Assembly: GCA_963781785.1 (NCBI GenBank)
Contig: CAWAHD010000001.1
Span: 930,001 to 994,000, forward strand
DNA length: 64,000 bases
Direction: 5' to 3'
DNA from: CAWAHD01 sp963781785
GTDB taxonomy: Bacteria; Planctomycetota; Planctomycetia; Isosphaerales; Isosphaeraceae
Shown here: in pieces, positions 25,791 to 35,979 of the stretch
Numbering within the stretch: the stretch's first letter is position 1
How the letters are laid out: every line of letters starts with the position of its first letter
Made by a program: the position numbers and the translations under genes
Notes under the pieces: model-generated
The model's input: the letters and a program-made list of their open reading frames with translations, nothing else
What the model was told of the DNA's origin: nothing
Database searches by the model: none

Positions 25791-26762
25791 TTGCCCGCAT
25801 CTCGCTCGACCACCGGCCTTCTGCCGGCTGCCGCGGAGCCCGACCACTGGCCTGGGCATTCCCGCGCGCTGGCGTTCTGGGAGGGGGCCGTCCACGGAGC
25901 CCTGGGCTTGTGCGCCGTGATCACGGTGCTCACGACGGCGGGCATCATCCTGGTCCTGGGCACCCAGAGCATCGAGTTTTTCCGGCATGCGAACGTGGGT
26001 CTGGGGGAGTTCTTCTTCGGGACGACGTTGCGGCCCGACGCACGGACTCCCAAGTTCGGGATCGTCCCGCTCCTTTGGGGCACGTTTCTGGTTGCCGCCG
26101 GCTCCTCGATGATTGCGCTGCCGATCGGGCTCCTGAGCGCGATCTATCTCAGTGAGTACGCCCCGCGGCCGGTGCGGAGCCTGCTCAAACCCACGCTTGA
26201 GCTGCTGGCCGGCGTACCCACGATTGTCTATGGCTATCTGGCGATCCTGCTGGTCACGCCAATGCTCAAGCGCCTGGTCGAGCCGCTGGGCTTTGCTGTC
26301 GAGACCTTCAACGCGCTCAGTGCCTGCATCGTGGTCGGCGTGATGATCATTCCGCTCGTCTCTTCGCTCAGTGAAGACGTGCTCTCGGCCGTTCCGCGCG
26401 GACTGCGCGAGGCAGCCTTTGGCCTGGGTGCGACCAAGTTCGAGGTTTCGACCCGGATCGTGCTCCCTGCCGCACTCTCGGGGGTCTTTGCCTCATTCAT
26501 CCTGGCAGTCAGCCGGGCCGTCGGCGAGACGATGGCCGTCGTGCTCGCCGCCGGGATGCGCCCCCAGATCACCCTGAACCCGCTCACCTCGATCGAAACG
26601 ATGACCACGTACATCGTCCAGATCATCAGCGGCGACGCGTCCTACGGTGAGCCCAAGTATCTCTCTCTGTTCGCCGTCGGGCTCACGCTCTTTGCCGTCA
26701 CACTCGTGCTCAACATCGTCTCAGGATGGGTCCTGCGGCACTTTCGCGAGGTTTATCAATGA
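25791..26762 (+). CDS. pstC: phosphate ABC transporter permease PstC
   Basis: 323 residues from a TTG at 25791, chosen because AAGGA lies eight bases upstream and directly after the pstS stop; no ATG fits the family N-terminus. Six membrane helices, the first around ALGLCAVITVLTTAGIILVLG. The permease signature EAAFGLGATKFEVSTRIVLP is the EAA loop that docks PstB, and GETMAVVLAAGM is the conserved PstC helix. Ends by overlapping pstA. Confidence 0.95.
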   Translation: MPASRSTTGLLPAAAEPDHWPGHSRALAFWEGAVHGALGLCAVITVLTTAGIILVLGTQSIEFFRHANVGLGEFFFGTTLRPDARTPKFGIVPLLWGTFLVAAGSSMIALPIGLLSAIYLSEYAPRPVRSLLKPTLELLAGVPTIVYGYLAILLVTPMLKRLVEPLGFAVETFNALSACIVVGVMIIPLVSSLSEDVLSAVPRGLREAAFGLGATKFEVSTRIVLPAALSGVFASFILAVSRAVGETMAVVLAAGMRPQITLNPLTSIETMTTYIVQIISGDASYGEPKYLSLFAVGLTLFAVTLVLNIVSGWVLRHFREVYQ

Positions 26763-27706
26763 GCCGGTCGCTCGAGCCACGCTTCCGTCCCGACCGGCTG
26801 TTCAGGCGGGTGCTTGGTCCGATATTCGGCGCGGCATGCCTGGTGGCGACGTGCACGGGGGTCGTGGTCCTTGTCGTGCTCCTGGGCTCGATCGTGGCGG
26901 CGGCGCTCGGGGGTCCGCCGTCTCACCCCTGGTATGCAATCGGCCCGGCGGTCGCCGAGCTGGCTGCTCTGTTGCGCAGGCTGGCTTCGGCGTCACAGTC
27001 GCTCGACCCGGCGGAAGCCGGGTTCCGGGTCGGGATCGCCGGCAGCCTCTGGCTGCTGGGTCTGGTCGCCGTGCTGGGAATTCCGGTCGGCGTGGGTGCG
27101 GGAGTCTACCTCGAAGAGTACGCCCCGCCGGGCCGGCTGCGCCGGACCATTCAGACCAATATCGCCAACCTGGCCGGAGTCCCGTCGATCGTTTACGGGA
27201 TCCTCGGGCTGGCGGTCTTCGTCCGGGCTTTCGGCGTCAAGGCTCTCGCTCTCGGTCCAACCCTCCTGGCGGGGGTCTTGACCCTCAGTCTCTTGATCCT
27301 GCCGATCATCGTGATCACGACGCAGGAAGCCCTCCGCGCCGTGCCTGGGTCGCTTCGCCAGGCTGCGCTTGCCCTGGGCGCAACGCGCTGGCAGGTCGTG
27401 CGTGATCACGTGCTTCCGTCGGCGCTGCCCGGCATCCTGACCGGCACGATCCTCGGTTTGTCGTGCGCGGTCGGCGAAACCGCACCGCTGCTCATGGTCG
27501 GGGCCGCCGGCTCGATCTTGCAGCTCCCCAAGGGACCGCTGGATCGCTACTCGGCACTCCCGGTTGAGATTTACAACTACGCGAAGCAGCCCGAGATCCG
27601 ATTTCAGACCGTCGCCGCCGGTGGTATTCTGATCCTGGTGACGATCTTGCTTTTGATGAATGCGACCGCCATTGTGATCCGGAGCCGGTTCCGGCGTTAT
27701 CATTGA
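26759..27706 (+). CDS. pstA: phosphate ABC transporter permease PstA
   Basis: 315 residues. ATG 26759 overlaps the pstC stop by ATGA. Six membrane helices; EEYAPPGRLRRTIQTNIANL and VPSIVYGILGLAVFVRAFG are PstA hallmarks, LRQAALALGATRWQVVRDHVLP is the EAA loop, and GETAPLLMVGAAGSI the conserved late helix. Between helix one and two there is a longer periplasmic segment than usual. Partner of PstC. Confidence 0.95.
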   Translation: MSRSLEPRFRPDRLFRRVLGPIFGAACLVATCTGVVVLVVLLGSIVAAALGGPPSHPWYAIGPAVAELAALLRRLASASQSLDPAEAGFRVGIAGSLWLLGLVAVLGIPVGVGAGVYLEEYAPPGRLRRTIQTNIANLAGVPSIVYGILGLAVFVRAFGVKALALGPTLLAGVLTLSLLILPIIVITTQEALRAVPGSLRQAALALGATRWQVVRDHVLPSALPGILTGTILGLSCAVGETAPLLMVGAAGSILQLPKGPLDRYSALPVEIYNYAKQPEIRFQTVAAGGILILVTILLLMNATAIVIRSRFRRYH

Positions 27707-27751
27707 CGGCCGGACTGCACTTTGGCCGCAGCCCGATTGATGAGACCATTC

Positions 27752-28615
27752 ATGAGCGTTTCCGAATCCCGCACCGGATCGATGCCCACAAACTCGCCGG
27801 CCGGGCCGCGCGCGTCTGAAGAGACTCGCCGGCTCGAAGGGAATGTCTTCTCCACCCGCGGGCTCTCTGTCTGGTATGGTAAGACGGCCGCGATCAAGGA
27901 TATCACGATCGACATTCCGCGGAACAAGATCACCGCCATGATCGGTCCGTCGGGCTGCGGCAAGAGCACGTTGCTGCGCACTTTCAACCGGATGAACGAC
28001 CTGATCACCGGCTCGCGGATGGAGGGGGAAGTCCGGTTCGACGGCGAACTGATCTCCGGCCCGGAGATCGACCCAGTGATCTTGCGGCGCCGCGTCGGCA
28101 TGGTTTTCCAGAAGCCAAACCCGTTTCCCAAGAGCGTGTACAACAACGTCGCGTGGGGAGCGCGGATCAACGGCTACCGCGGCGACATGGACGAGCTGGT
28201 CGAGCGGTCGCTCCGGCGCGCCGCCCTGTGGGACGAAGTCAAGAACAAGCTCAACCGCTCCGGACTCGAACTGTCTGGCGGTCAGCAGCAGCGGCTCTGC
28301 ATCGCCAGAACGCTCGCCGTCGAGCCCGAAGTGATCTTGATGGACGAGCCATGCTCCGCGCTGGACCCGATCGCCACCGCCCGCGTCGAAAACCTGATGG
28401 ACGACCTCAAGAAAGATTACACGATCGTCATCGTCACCCATAACATGCAGCAAGCTCGGCGCGTCAGCGACTTGACGGCGTGCCTGATGCTCGACGACGC
28501 GTCGATCGAGGGACATCGAACCGGCATCCTCGCGGAATTCAGCCCGACCGATGTGCTCTTCACGAATCCTAAAGACAAACGCACCGAAGCCTACATCACC
28601 GGACGCATCGGCTGA
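27752..28615 (+). CDS. pstB: phosphate ABC transporter ATP-binding protein PstB
   Basis: 287 residues from ATG 27752 (MSVSESRTG), with in-frame ATG 27740 and TTG 27722 as alternatives. Walker A GPSGCGKST, Q-loop MVFQKPNPFPKSVYNNVAWG, signature LSGGQQQRLCIARTLA, Walker B VILMDEPCSALDPIAT and switch His IVTHNMQQARRVSD are all present. The PNPFPKS stretch is specific to PstB. ATP hydrolysis drives phosphate uptake. No phoU follows, unlike in many bacteria; the next gene is unrelated. Confidence 0.95.
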   Translation: MSVSESRTGSMPTNSPAGPRASEETRRLEGNVFSTRGLSVWYGKTAAIKDITIDIPRNKITAMIGPSGCGKSTLLRTFNRMNDLITGSRMEGEVRFDGELISGPEIDPVILRRRVGMVFQKPNPFPKSVYNNVAWGARINGYRGDMDELVERSLRRAALWDEVKNKLNRSGLELSGGQQQRLCIARTLAVEPEVILMDEPCSALDPIATARVENLMDDLKKDYTIVIVTHNMQQARRVSDLTACLMLDDASIEGHRTGILAEFSPTDVLFTNPKDKRTEAYITGRIG

Positions 28616-28635
28616 CTTTCACCAGGAGAATACGT

Positions 28636-30448
28636 TTGAAGGGCGGCTCGATCACCCGCGGCCTGTTCGCATTGGTTTCGGCCCTGGCCGGCCTACACCT
28701 CCATGACCGGTCAGGCGCCGCGGCCGAGCCCAGTTCAGCGTCTTCGTCTTACGCCGATCGCTGGATCTATTGCAGCTTCAACCTCCAGGTCGACCACTCG
28801 GTCGACGACCTGACCAGCCTCTTCGACCGTGCCAGGCGCAGCGGGTACACCGGCGTCGTGCTTGCCGATTACAAGTTTCAGGTCCTTTATCGGGTGCTCG
28901 ACTTTTATTTTCGGAACGTCGAGAAAGTCAAGGTTGCGGCCGCACGCGCCGGCATCGAGCTGATTCCAGCGGTTTTCTCGATCGGCTACAGCAACGGCAT
29001 CCTCGCCCAGGATCCCAATTTGGCCGAGGGACTGGAGGTCGTCGATCAGCCATACGTCGTCACGAGTCGAGTTGACCAAAGCGCAGGGAAAGGGAACACC
29101 GCCCTGTCCCGAGCGGGACGCCTCGAGGCCGTCCTCGATTCCAGGCCGGCGGTCAAGTTGCGCAACGGCGGACTCGAAGAGATCAAAGTCGGTGACCAAT
29201 TTGCCGGCTTCTCCTTCCAGGACGACCCGGGGGCTGGCACATTCGCGGATCGCTCGGTATTTCATTCCGGCAGTATCTCTTGCCGGCTCGAGCCCAGCTC
29301 GACCGCCAAGGAACACACCGCGGTCAACCTGCGGCTGATCCAGTCCGTCGCCGTCCGTCCCCATACGGCCTATCGATTTTCCTGCTGGGTCAAGACGCGC
29401 GACCTTACGGCCGCCGGCTCCTTTCATCTGCTGGCCCTGGGGGCAGGCCAGGGCGGGCGCCAGCTCACTTTTCACGAAGGGGGCCTCGAAAGAACCCAGG
29501 ACTGGAAGCGGATTGACGTTGTCTTCAACAGCCTCGATCACCGCGAGGTCAACGTCTACGCGGGCATCTGGGGGCCGAGCAAAGGGACCCTGTGGCTCGA
29601 CGACCTCGCGCTCGAAGAGCTCGCACTGGTCAACGTGTTGCGCCGCGGGGTGCCCATTCTCGGTCAAGTCGGCCGACGGCAAGACAACCTTCGAGGAAGG
29701 CCGCGACTACGACAAACTCGCCGACCCCAAGCTCGGGCAGGTCCCCTGGGAGGGTGAGTTCGAGTTTGACCATCCGGGGCCCACGATCCAGATCCGGCCG
29801 CGCTCCCGCATCAAGAGCGGTGACCGGCTCCGCGTGAGCTGGTATCACCCGGTCATCACTCACGGTTCTCAGGTCATGTGCTGCTTGAGCGAGCCCAAGC
29901 TCGAGCAGATCCTGCGTGACCAAGCCAGACGCGTCAACAGCGTGTTCCACCCCAAGACGTTCTTCATGTCGCATGACGAGATCCGGGTCGCCAACTGGTG
30001 CCGGGCCTGCCAGAACCGCAAGCTGAGCCCCGGCCAGCTCCTGGCCGAGAATGCACGCCAGTGCACCGCGCTTCTCAAGTCGCTCAACCCCCGGGCGCGG
30101 GTCGTCGTCTGGTCCGACATGTTCGATCCGTTTCACAACGCCGTCGACGACTACTACCTCGTGAATGGCTCGCTCAAAGGATCATGGGAAGGCCTCTCCA
30201 AGAACGTGATCGTCGTCAACTGGAACAGCGGCAAGGCCAGGAACAGCCTCTCGTTCTTCGCCGGCCGCGGCCACGAGCAGGTCATCGCTGGTTACTACGA
30301 CGGCGACGATGTGACAAACTTCCGGGAATGGGACACTGCCGCGCGCGGCATTGCCGGAGTAACCGGCTTCATGTACACGACCTGGCAGGGAAATTACAAC
30401 CTGCTCGAGCGCTACGGTGAGGCGATGCGCAACCGGCAGAACCCGTGA
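28636..30448 (+). pseudogene. secreted protein with carbohydrate-binding-like and TIM-barrel-like parts, frameshifted
   Basis: TTG start at 28636, preceded by AGGAG at a good distance; ATG is absent. Signal peptide (ITRGLFALVSALAGLHLHDRSGAAAE). The N-terminal part (SVDDLTSLFDRARRSGYTGVVLADYKFQ) resembles the start of a glycosidase-like barrel, followed by a jelly-roll module (SVFHSGSISCRLEPSSTAKEHTAVNL...WLDDLALEELALVNVLRRG). At a G run (29647-29650) the frame changes; the rest reads CPFSVKSADGKTTFEEGRDYD ... FFMSHDEIRVANWCRACQNRKL ... VVVWSDMFDPFHN ... YTTWQGNYNLLERYGEAM. The C-terminal pattern is that of GH20/GH-A-like barrels in planctomycetes. About 603 residues when one G is removed. Confidence 0.75.
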
Positions 30449-30658
30449 GAGTTGAGCGGCCGGGTCGCCGGCATCTCGGCGGCACCCGCGTCCGGAAGAA
30501 GGACGTCTCTCGCAGGCGCGCCGAGCAGGGGATATGATAGCTCTCGGCGCCGGCGAGCCCATGTGCGGTGCCCGTGACGGAAGAGAGGCTTTTCTCGTGC
30601 TGATATGCGGGGATCACGCGGTTCCCGTCACATTTTCAACCGACTTGGGACACAACTC

Positions 30659-31522
30659 ATGCACGACAAGATGGCACTCGCGCCGGCCAATGTCGATCTG
30701 ACACGGCGGGGGTTTGTGGTCACGTCGCTGGCTGCCGGCTATGCACTGGCGGTGCAGCCGGTTTCCGCCCAGACCATCACGACCGATACCAAGGGACTGA
30801 AAGCCGGCGAGGTGAAGATCAAGGTCGCCGATGGCGAAATCCCTGCCTACCGCGCACTTCCGGAGGGGGCCGGCCCGTTCCCCGTCATCCTGGTCGTGCA
30901 GGAGATCTTCGGCGTGCACGAGCACATCAAGGACATCTGCCGGCGTCTTGCGAAGCTCGGCTATCTGGCCATCGCGCCCGAGCTCTACGCCAGGCAGGGC
31001 GATGTGTCGAAGATCGAGGACTTCCGCGAGATCATCAACAAGGTCGTCTCGAAGGTCCCCGACGCGCAGGTCATGTCAGACCTTGATGCGACGGTCGCCT
31101 GGGCCAAGGAGACCGGCAAGGCAGACGTGGCGAAGCTGGGCATGACCGGTTTCTGCTGGGGAGGCCGGATCGTCTGGATGTACGCAGCCCACAATCCCGA
31201 CCTCAAGGCCGGTGCGGCCTGGTACGGCAGGCTGACCGGCGATGCCGACGAGCTGCACCCCAAGCATCCCCTCGACATCGCTGCCTCGATCAAAGCGCCC
31301 ATCCTCGGCCTCTATGGCGCAGCCGACCGCAGCATCCCGGTGGAATCGGTCGAAAAGATGCGCGCGGCCTTGAAGGATGCTGGTCGAACTACCGAGATCA
31401 TTGTCTATCCGGATACCCAGCACGGCTTCTTCGCCGACTACCGCCCCTTCTTCCACAAAGCCAATGCGGAAGATGGTTGGAAACGGATGCTGGACTGGTT
31501 CAAGAAGTATGGTGTGGCCTGA
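30659..31522 (+). CDS. dienelactone hydrolase family protein, exported
   Basis: 287 residues from ATG 30659. Residues 1-40 contain a Tat-like signal (DLTRRGFVVTSLAAGYALAVQPVSAQ). DLH-type alpha/beta hydrolase: FPVILVVQEIFGVHEHIKDI, GYLAIAPELYARQGD, then catalytic Cys in GMTGFCWGGRIVW, Asp in LGLYGAADRSIPV and His in YPDTQHGFFADYRP. Family members open dienelactones in chlorocatechol breakdown, but many are general esterases. The leader RR suggests folded export. 20 bases before the next gene. Confidence 0.9.
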   Translation: MHDKMALAPANVDLTRRGFVVTSLAAGYALAVQPVSAQTITTDTKGLKAGEVKIKVADGEIPAYRALPEGAGPFPVILVVQEIFGVHEHIKDICRRLAKLGYLAIAPELYARQGDVSKIEDFREIINKVVSKVPDAQVMSDLDATVAWAKETGKADVAKLGMTGFCWGGRIVWMYAAHNPDLKAGAAWYGRLTGDADELHPKHPLDIAASIKAPILGLYGAADRSIPVESVEKMRAALKDAGRTTEIIVYPDTQHGFFADYRPFFHKANAEDGWKRMLDWFKKYGVA

Positions 31523-31541
31523 GCCGAACTGACTCCCTGAG

Positions 31542-33237
31542 ATGAATCATCTTCCACGACTCGGCTGGATTGGCCGCCACAAGATCGGGACTGCGCTCTT
31601 AGCCACAGCCTTGCTTGCCATGGCTGCGGCGAACGGGATTGCCTGGTTCTACCCGCACGGACCTGAAATGGATGCGGTCCTGGCTTCCGCGACCGAGGTG
31701 CACGCCGCGGCGAAAAAACTGCTCGAATCGAACGAGCCAGCCGGCGCTCTGGACCGCTGCCAGCAAGTCATCGAGATCCTGGATCGTGTGCCGGCTCACG
31801 TCCAGGACAACGAACGCTATCAGTTCGAGCGCGGCGCGGCATTCGAGACCCGCGGGTTGATCCAGATCGCCAGCGATCGGCCCGATCTTGCTGCCGACGA
31901 TTATCGGCTAGCGCTCGAGATCTGGACAAAGCTGATCGTCCGGGACCAGAGCAATATCGAGCTGCGCCAGCGGGTGGCTCGCTGCGCTGCCCGGATGGCA
32001 GCGATCCTTGTCAAGCTCGGCCGCTGGGACGAAGCTGAGAAAACTCTCGACCGCGGCGACTCCGTTTGCGAGATGCGGTTGATGGGCTCGACCCCCGATC
32101 CGCGGATCGATCACGAATGGGTGGATATCCTGAACCAGAGCGGAATGTTGTTGTTGCATAAGTGCGAATGGACCGACGCGATCGAGCGGTTCACGACTGC
32201 CGAGCGCACGCAGAAGGACTTGTGCGCACAGCACGCGCAATTGCAGGAACCGGATCTCGGGATGGGCGAGGATCGTCGAGCGCCTGATCAAGGTTATGAT
32301 CAACAAGGCGAAGGCTCAGATGGCCGGAAATCGACTGGCCGACGCCGAGCGGGTGCTCATAGATGCTCGCGATCTTGGCGAACAGCTCCGGCGCGATTAC
32401 CCGGCCACAACCCGGTATCACGATGTTGCCGCCACGATCCTCGACAGCCTCGCCGAGCTGATCTCGAAAGACCCCAAGCGAATAAGAGAAGTGCGTGGAT
32501 TGCTGGAGAAATCCCTCTCGATCCGGGAGAAGTACGCCGCGGAACCTGGTGCACAAAAGGAGAATCTCCTTCGTCTGACGGAGACGTATGGCAGCCTGGC
32601 CGAGCTGTTCCTCGCGGAAAAGTTGGTCACCGAAGCCGAGGCGTATGAGCGAAAGGCGCTCGTCCACGCCGCCCGGCTCGAGCAAGAGCACCCGAACGAC
32701 CTGGAGCTCCGTTTCGAGCACGGGCGGTCGCTGCACAATCTTGCTGACTTGTTGAGAGAGCGCGGCCGCTCGGACGAAGCGCTTCCCATTGCGCGCCAGG
32801 CCGTCGCACGGCTCGTCTCCGTGTACAAGGAGAATGTGCTCGATCCCGACCATCGCAGGGCGCTCGGCTACGCCTACTGGGCCCTCTGCACGCTCGAGCT
32901 GAGCCGCGGCGATCATCGAGCTGCCGCGGCCATAGTTGACGCGTATCAGAAAATCGAGCCGAGCGGATACGAGGAGGCGTACGAGTCCGCGCGATTCCTC
33001 TGCCGTGCGATTCCGCTCTGCCGCCAGGATCGGAGGATACCCGCGGAAGAGCGCGAGAACCTGGCTCAGTCTTACGCGGATCGGGCGATCGCTGCGCTTG
33101 AGACCGCGTCCCACAGCGGTTTCCACGACCTGAACGAGCTCAAGACCTCGCACATCTACGACCCGCTCCGCGGTCGTCCGGAATTTGCAAGCATCGTCCA
33201 GCGCGTTGCCGCGATCGTCGAAGCACTTTCCGAGTGA
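31542..33237 (+). pseudogene. membrane-anchored TPR protein, frameshifted
   Basis: ATG 31542. N-terminal helix GTALLATALLAMAAANGIAWFY anchors the protein; then TPR-like units (ALDRCQQVIEILDRVPAHVQ, DLAADDYRLALEIWTKLIVR, RWDEAEKTLDRGDSVCEMRL). Near 32265 the frame changes; the natural continuation starts GWARIVERLIKVMINKAKAQ and runs through four more helical repeats (ADAERVLIDARDLGEQLRRD, AEAYERKALVHAARLEQEHP, EALPIARQAVARLVSVYKEN) to 33237. Planctomycete protein-kinase genes often carry such repeats C-terminally, but no kinase is present. About 565 residues when repaired. Function unknown; protein-protein scaffold inferred. Confidence 0.75.
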
Positions 33238-33252
33238 GACGGGAGACCGGGG

Positions 33253-33843
33253 ATGTCCAACCAGCCGGACAAGGGGAAGCGCGATCGCGGCCGGCCGCGT
33301 CGCCGCGGGGAATGGGGGGCACACTCGAAGGGCCAACCGGGCGGTGGTCGCCTGCCCGGAGCAGGCTCGCAGCCTGCCCGGAGCGGGCATGGCCCCGGGC
33401 CGATCCGCCTGGTGAGACTGGGGGCCGAGGGTGATGACTTCGAGCTGGTCCACCCGAGAGCCGTGGACGAGACTCGGCTCGACTACGAGGAGGGAATCGA
33501 GCTCTGGAAGGAGGGCGATCCCGAGTCGGCCCGCGACGCCCTGCGGTACGCCCTTTCGGCCTGCCATGAAAACTTGTGGGTCCACGTGGCGCTGGGGCAG
33601 ATCGCGCTTGCGGAGTTTCGCGATCCTGGCGCTGGCGCGCGGGCACTTCGGTTATGCAATCTCTCTGGTCGAGCGTGCCCTGCCGCGCGGATTCGCCGGC
33701 CGGCTGCCGCACGAGCGACCCAGCAATCGCCCGTTTTATGAGGCCGTGACGGATTGGTCGAGTGCCTGGAGGCGCTGGGCAGGCATGGCGATTGCGCCGG
33801 CCTGCGCGCGCTGCGCGATCGCCTTCTGAGGGGCCGTCCATGA
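33253..33843 (+). pseudogene. small tetratricopeptide-like protein with two frameshifts
   Basis: ATG 33253 (MSNQPDKGKRDRGRPRRRGE), basic and Gly-rich start. The conserved part VRLGAEGDDFELVHPRAVDE ... DYEEGIELWKEGDPESARDALRYALSACHEN is in frame one, continues as FAILALARGHFGYAISLVERALPRGFAGRLP in frame two from about 33610, and ends GLVECLEALGRHGDCAGLRA in frame three to a stop at 33841. I have seen this protein next to ispE in related planctomycetes; function unknown. Two indels within 150 bases make sequencing error the simplest explanation. Confidence 0.6.
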
Positions 33844-34152
33844 TGGGGCTGCGGGATTGGATTCGTGGGCCCCTGGAGCGGGCGCGTCGTCGGCAGTCGG
33901 TTTTTTCGACTTTAGGGATTTTTCGGACTTGCAGGGATTCGCCGGATCGGTATAGAACGACCGCAGAACGGGGCTCACAAGCCGAAGGAATGGCCTGGCA
34001 CTCACGTCCGTTGCAACCGTGCCGACGGAAAGGAAACCGAACGTCGATGAGCACTGTTGGCGAGGCGATCGTGTCAGGGTCATGCCGGAGGCAGCGATCG
34101 GGCCAGGCGGGTCTGCGGATCCGCCGTTGACGCCGTCCTGGGCAGTGGTCTC
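33844..34152. other. intergenic stretch before ispE
   Basis: No coherent coding frame. The part 33900-33935 is AT-rich (TTTTTTCGACTTTAGGGATT) and could hold a promoter. Confidence 0.4.
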
Positions 34153-35037
34153 ATGATCGTCCGTTCGATCGCCGGAGGCGTGGAAGTCCTCGCGCCGGCG
34201 AAGTTAAACCTGTTCTTGGAGGTTCTGGGTCGCAGGCCCGACGGCTATCACGAGATCGAATCGCTGATGGTCGCCGTGAGCCTGTACGATACCTTGACCT
34301 TCACCGACGACCCGTCGGGCGAGATCAGCCTGCGGTGTAACGAGCCGACCTTGCCGGTCGGCAGCGACAATCTGGTCGTGATGGCGGCCGAGCGTCTGCA
34401 GGCAGTCGGCGGGCAGTCCTTCGAGGAGCGCGGATCGTGCTCGAACAAGGCGATCCCGGCACAAGCGGGGCTGGCTGGCGGCTCGAGCGACGCGGCGGCG
34501 ACGCTCGCGGCGCTGGACCGGCTCTGGGATCTCCAGACGCCGCCCGAACGGCTTCGATGCCTTGGCGGCGGAGATCGGCAGCGACGTGGCCTTCTTCACG
34601 CACGCACCGGCCGCGGTCTGTCGCGGGCGGGGTGAGCGGGTGGAGCCGGTTCCTCTCAAGGATGAGCTATCACTTTGTCTTGGTTTGTCCGCCGGTCGGA
34701 ATGAGCACGGCCGACGTTTACCGCCATGTGGTTCCACCCGAACGGCCGCGGCCGATCGGGCCGGTTCTGGAGGCCCTGGCACACGGTGGACCGACTGATC
34801 TGGGTCGAAGCCTGTTCAATCGGCTTCAACCGGTCGCCGAGGCGCTGCGGCCCGAATTGACTCGGGTTCGAGACGCCCTGGCGAGCCTGGGCCCGTTGCT
34901 CGACGGGTCTCATGATGAGTGGCAGCGGCTCGGCCTATTTCGGGCTGTGCCGCACTTCGGCCGCGGCGCGCCACGCCGCGGACATCCTCGAACCGCTCGG
35001 ACTAGGATGGGTCCGGGTCGTGACCTGCGGCCCCTGA
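34153..35037 (+). pseudogene. ispE: 4-diphosphocytidyl-2-C-methyl-D-erythritol kinase, multiple frameshifts
   Basis: Starts MIVRSIAGGVEVLAPAKLNL with the family hallmark PAKLNLFLEVLGRRPDGYHEIES. The GHMP ATP-binding motif reads KAIPAQAGLAGGSSDAAATL. The following parts lie in changing frames: ALAAEIGSDVAFFTHAPAAV, YHFVLVCPPVGMSTADVYRH, and finally MSGSGSAYFGLCRTSAAARHAADIL with the third GHMP motif (SGSGSAYF) to a stop at 35035. At least four indels are needed, including a compensating pair before KAIPAQ. IspE phosphorylates CDP-methylerythritol in the MEP isoprenoid pathway and is normally essential, so this is probably error-ridden sequence rather than gene death. spoVG follows 31 bases later, a known planctomycete arrangement. 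Confidence 0.8.
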
Positions 35038-35068
35038 GCAGAAAACGCCCCGTAAAGGAGTACCGGCT

Positions 35069-35728
35069 GTGGAGATCACTGAAGTCCGCATCAAGCTCAT
35101 GGAAGACAACTCGGGCAGCAACGAACGGTTGCAAGCCTTTTGTAGTATCACTTTCGACGACATGTTCGTCATCCGCGACCTGAAGATCATCGAAGGCGCC
35201 AAGGGTTTCTTCGTGGCGATGCCGTCGCGCAAGCTGACCGATCGCTGCCACAACTGTGGCACGAAGAACCACCTGCGGAGCCGCTTCTGCAACCAGTGCG
35301 GATGCCGGCTCGACGAAAACCGCGCGCTTGCGCGACGCCGACGGGCGAGCCAAGCTGCACGCCGACATCGCCCATCCGATCAACTCGATGTGCCGCGAGA
35401 AGATCCAGGCGGCCGTCCTGGCCTCCTACGCCGAGGAGCTCGAACGCTCCAAGATGCCCGGCTACGTCTCGCGGTACGATGAATACGAAGCCGACGAATT
35501 CGACCTTCAATACGAGGGACAGGCCGCCGGTCCGCCGATGTCGGCCGGCAATGAGCCCCCGCTGCGCCGGGGACCGCTCCGCGGCCACACCCAGCATGCC
35601 CGCGGCAATCAGTCCGTCCTCCGCGGCCCGCACGTCTCCGCTCGCAAGGAGAGCACCACCGAAGGGATCGGCTCCGACCACCATCACATCATCGCGGCGA
35701 GTCGTCTTCTTTCGGCAGCGGTCTCTGA
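35069..35728 (+). pseudogene. spoVG: SpoVG family protein with zinc ribbon, frameshifted
   Basis: GTG at 35069, 31 bases after ispE. MEITEVRIKLMEDNSGSNER, LQAFCSITFDDMFVIRDLKII and GAKGFFVAMPSRKLTDRC are SpoVG; then a zinc ribbon (CHNCGTKNHLRSRFCNQCGCR) inserted as in planctomycete members. One extra T near 35328 shifts the frame; ALRDADGRAKLHADIAHPINS...SYAEELERSKMPGYVSRYDEY follows. A second shift is inferred near the end because a family-like C-terminus (GESSSFGSGL) ends at 35728 in a third frame, whereas the second frame stays open to 36293. SpoVG is an RNA/DNA-binding regulator. Confidence 0.78.
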
Positions 35729-35979
35729 ATTCCAGTTCCCGCGCACGTCTGTTCCCACTTCTTGCTCTCTCTTCCCAGCTCGAGCGCAGCAGCACCACAC
35801 CCGGCGTCATCTCCATCCTCAGCCATCGCCCGACTTTTCGCCCATCCGACCCGGCGCATCGCGGTTTCCCCCGCTGCGCCGGGTCGGTATTCTGTGTCTG
35901 GCTTGGCATGAGGCACAGCCGATTTTCTTGAAGACTTCCATTCTAAGCTTAGACCGCACCGCCCGGATCAGGCCGAATC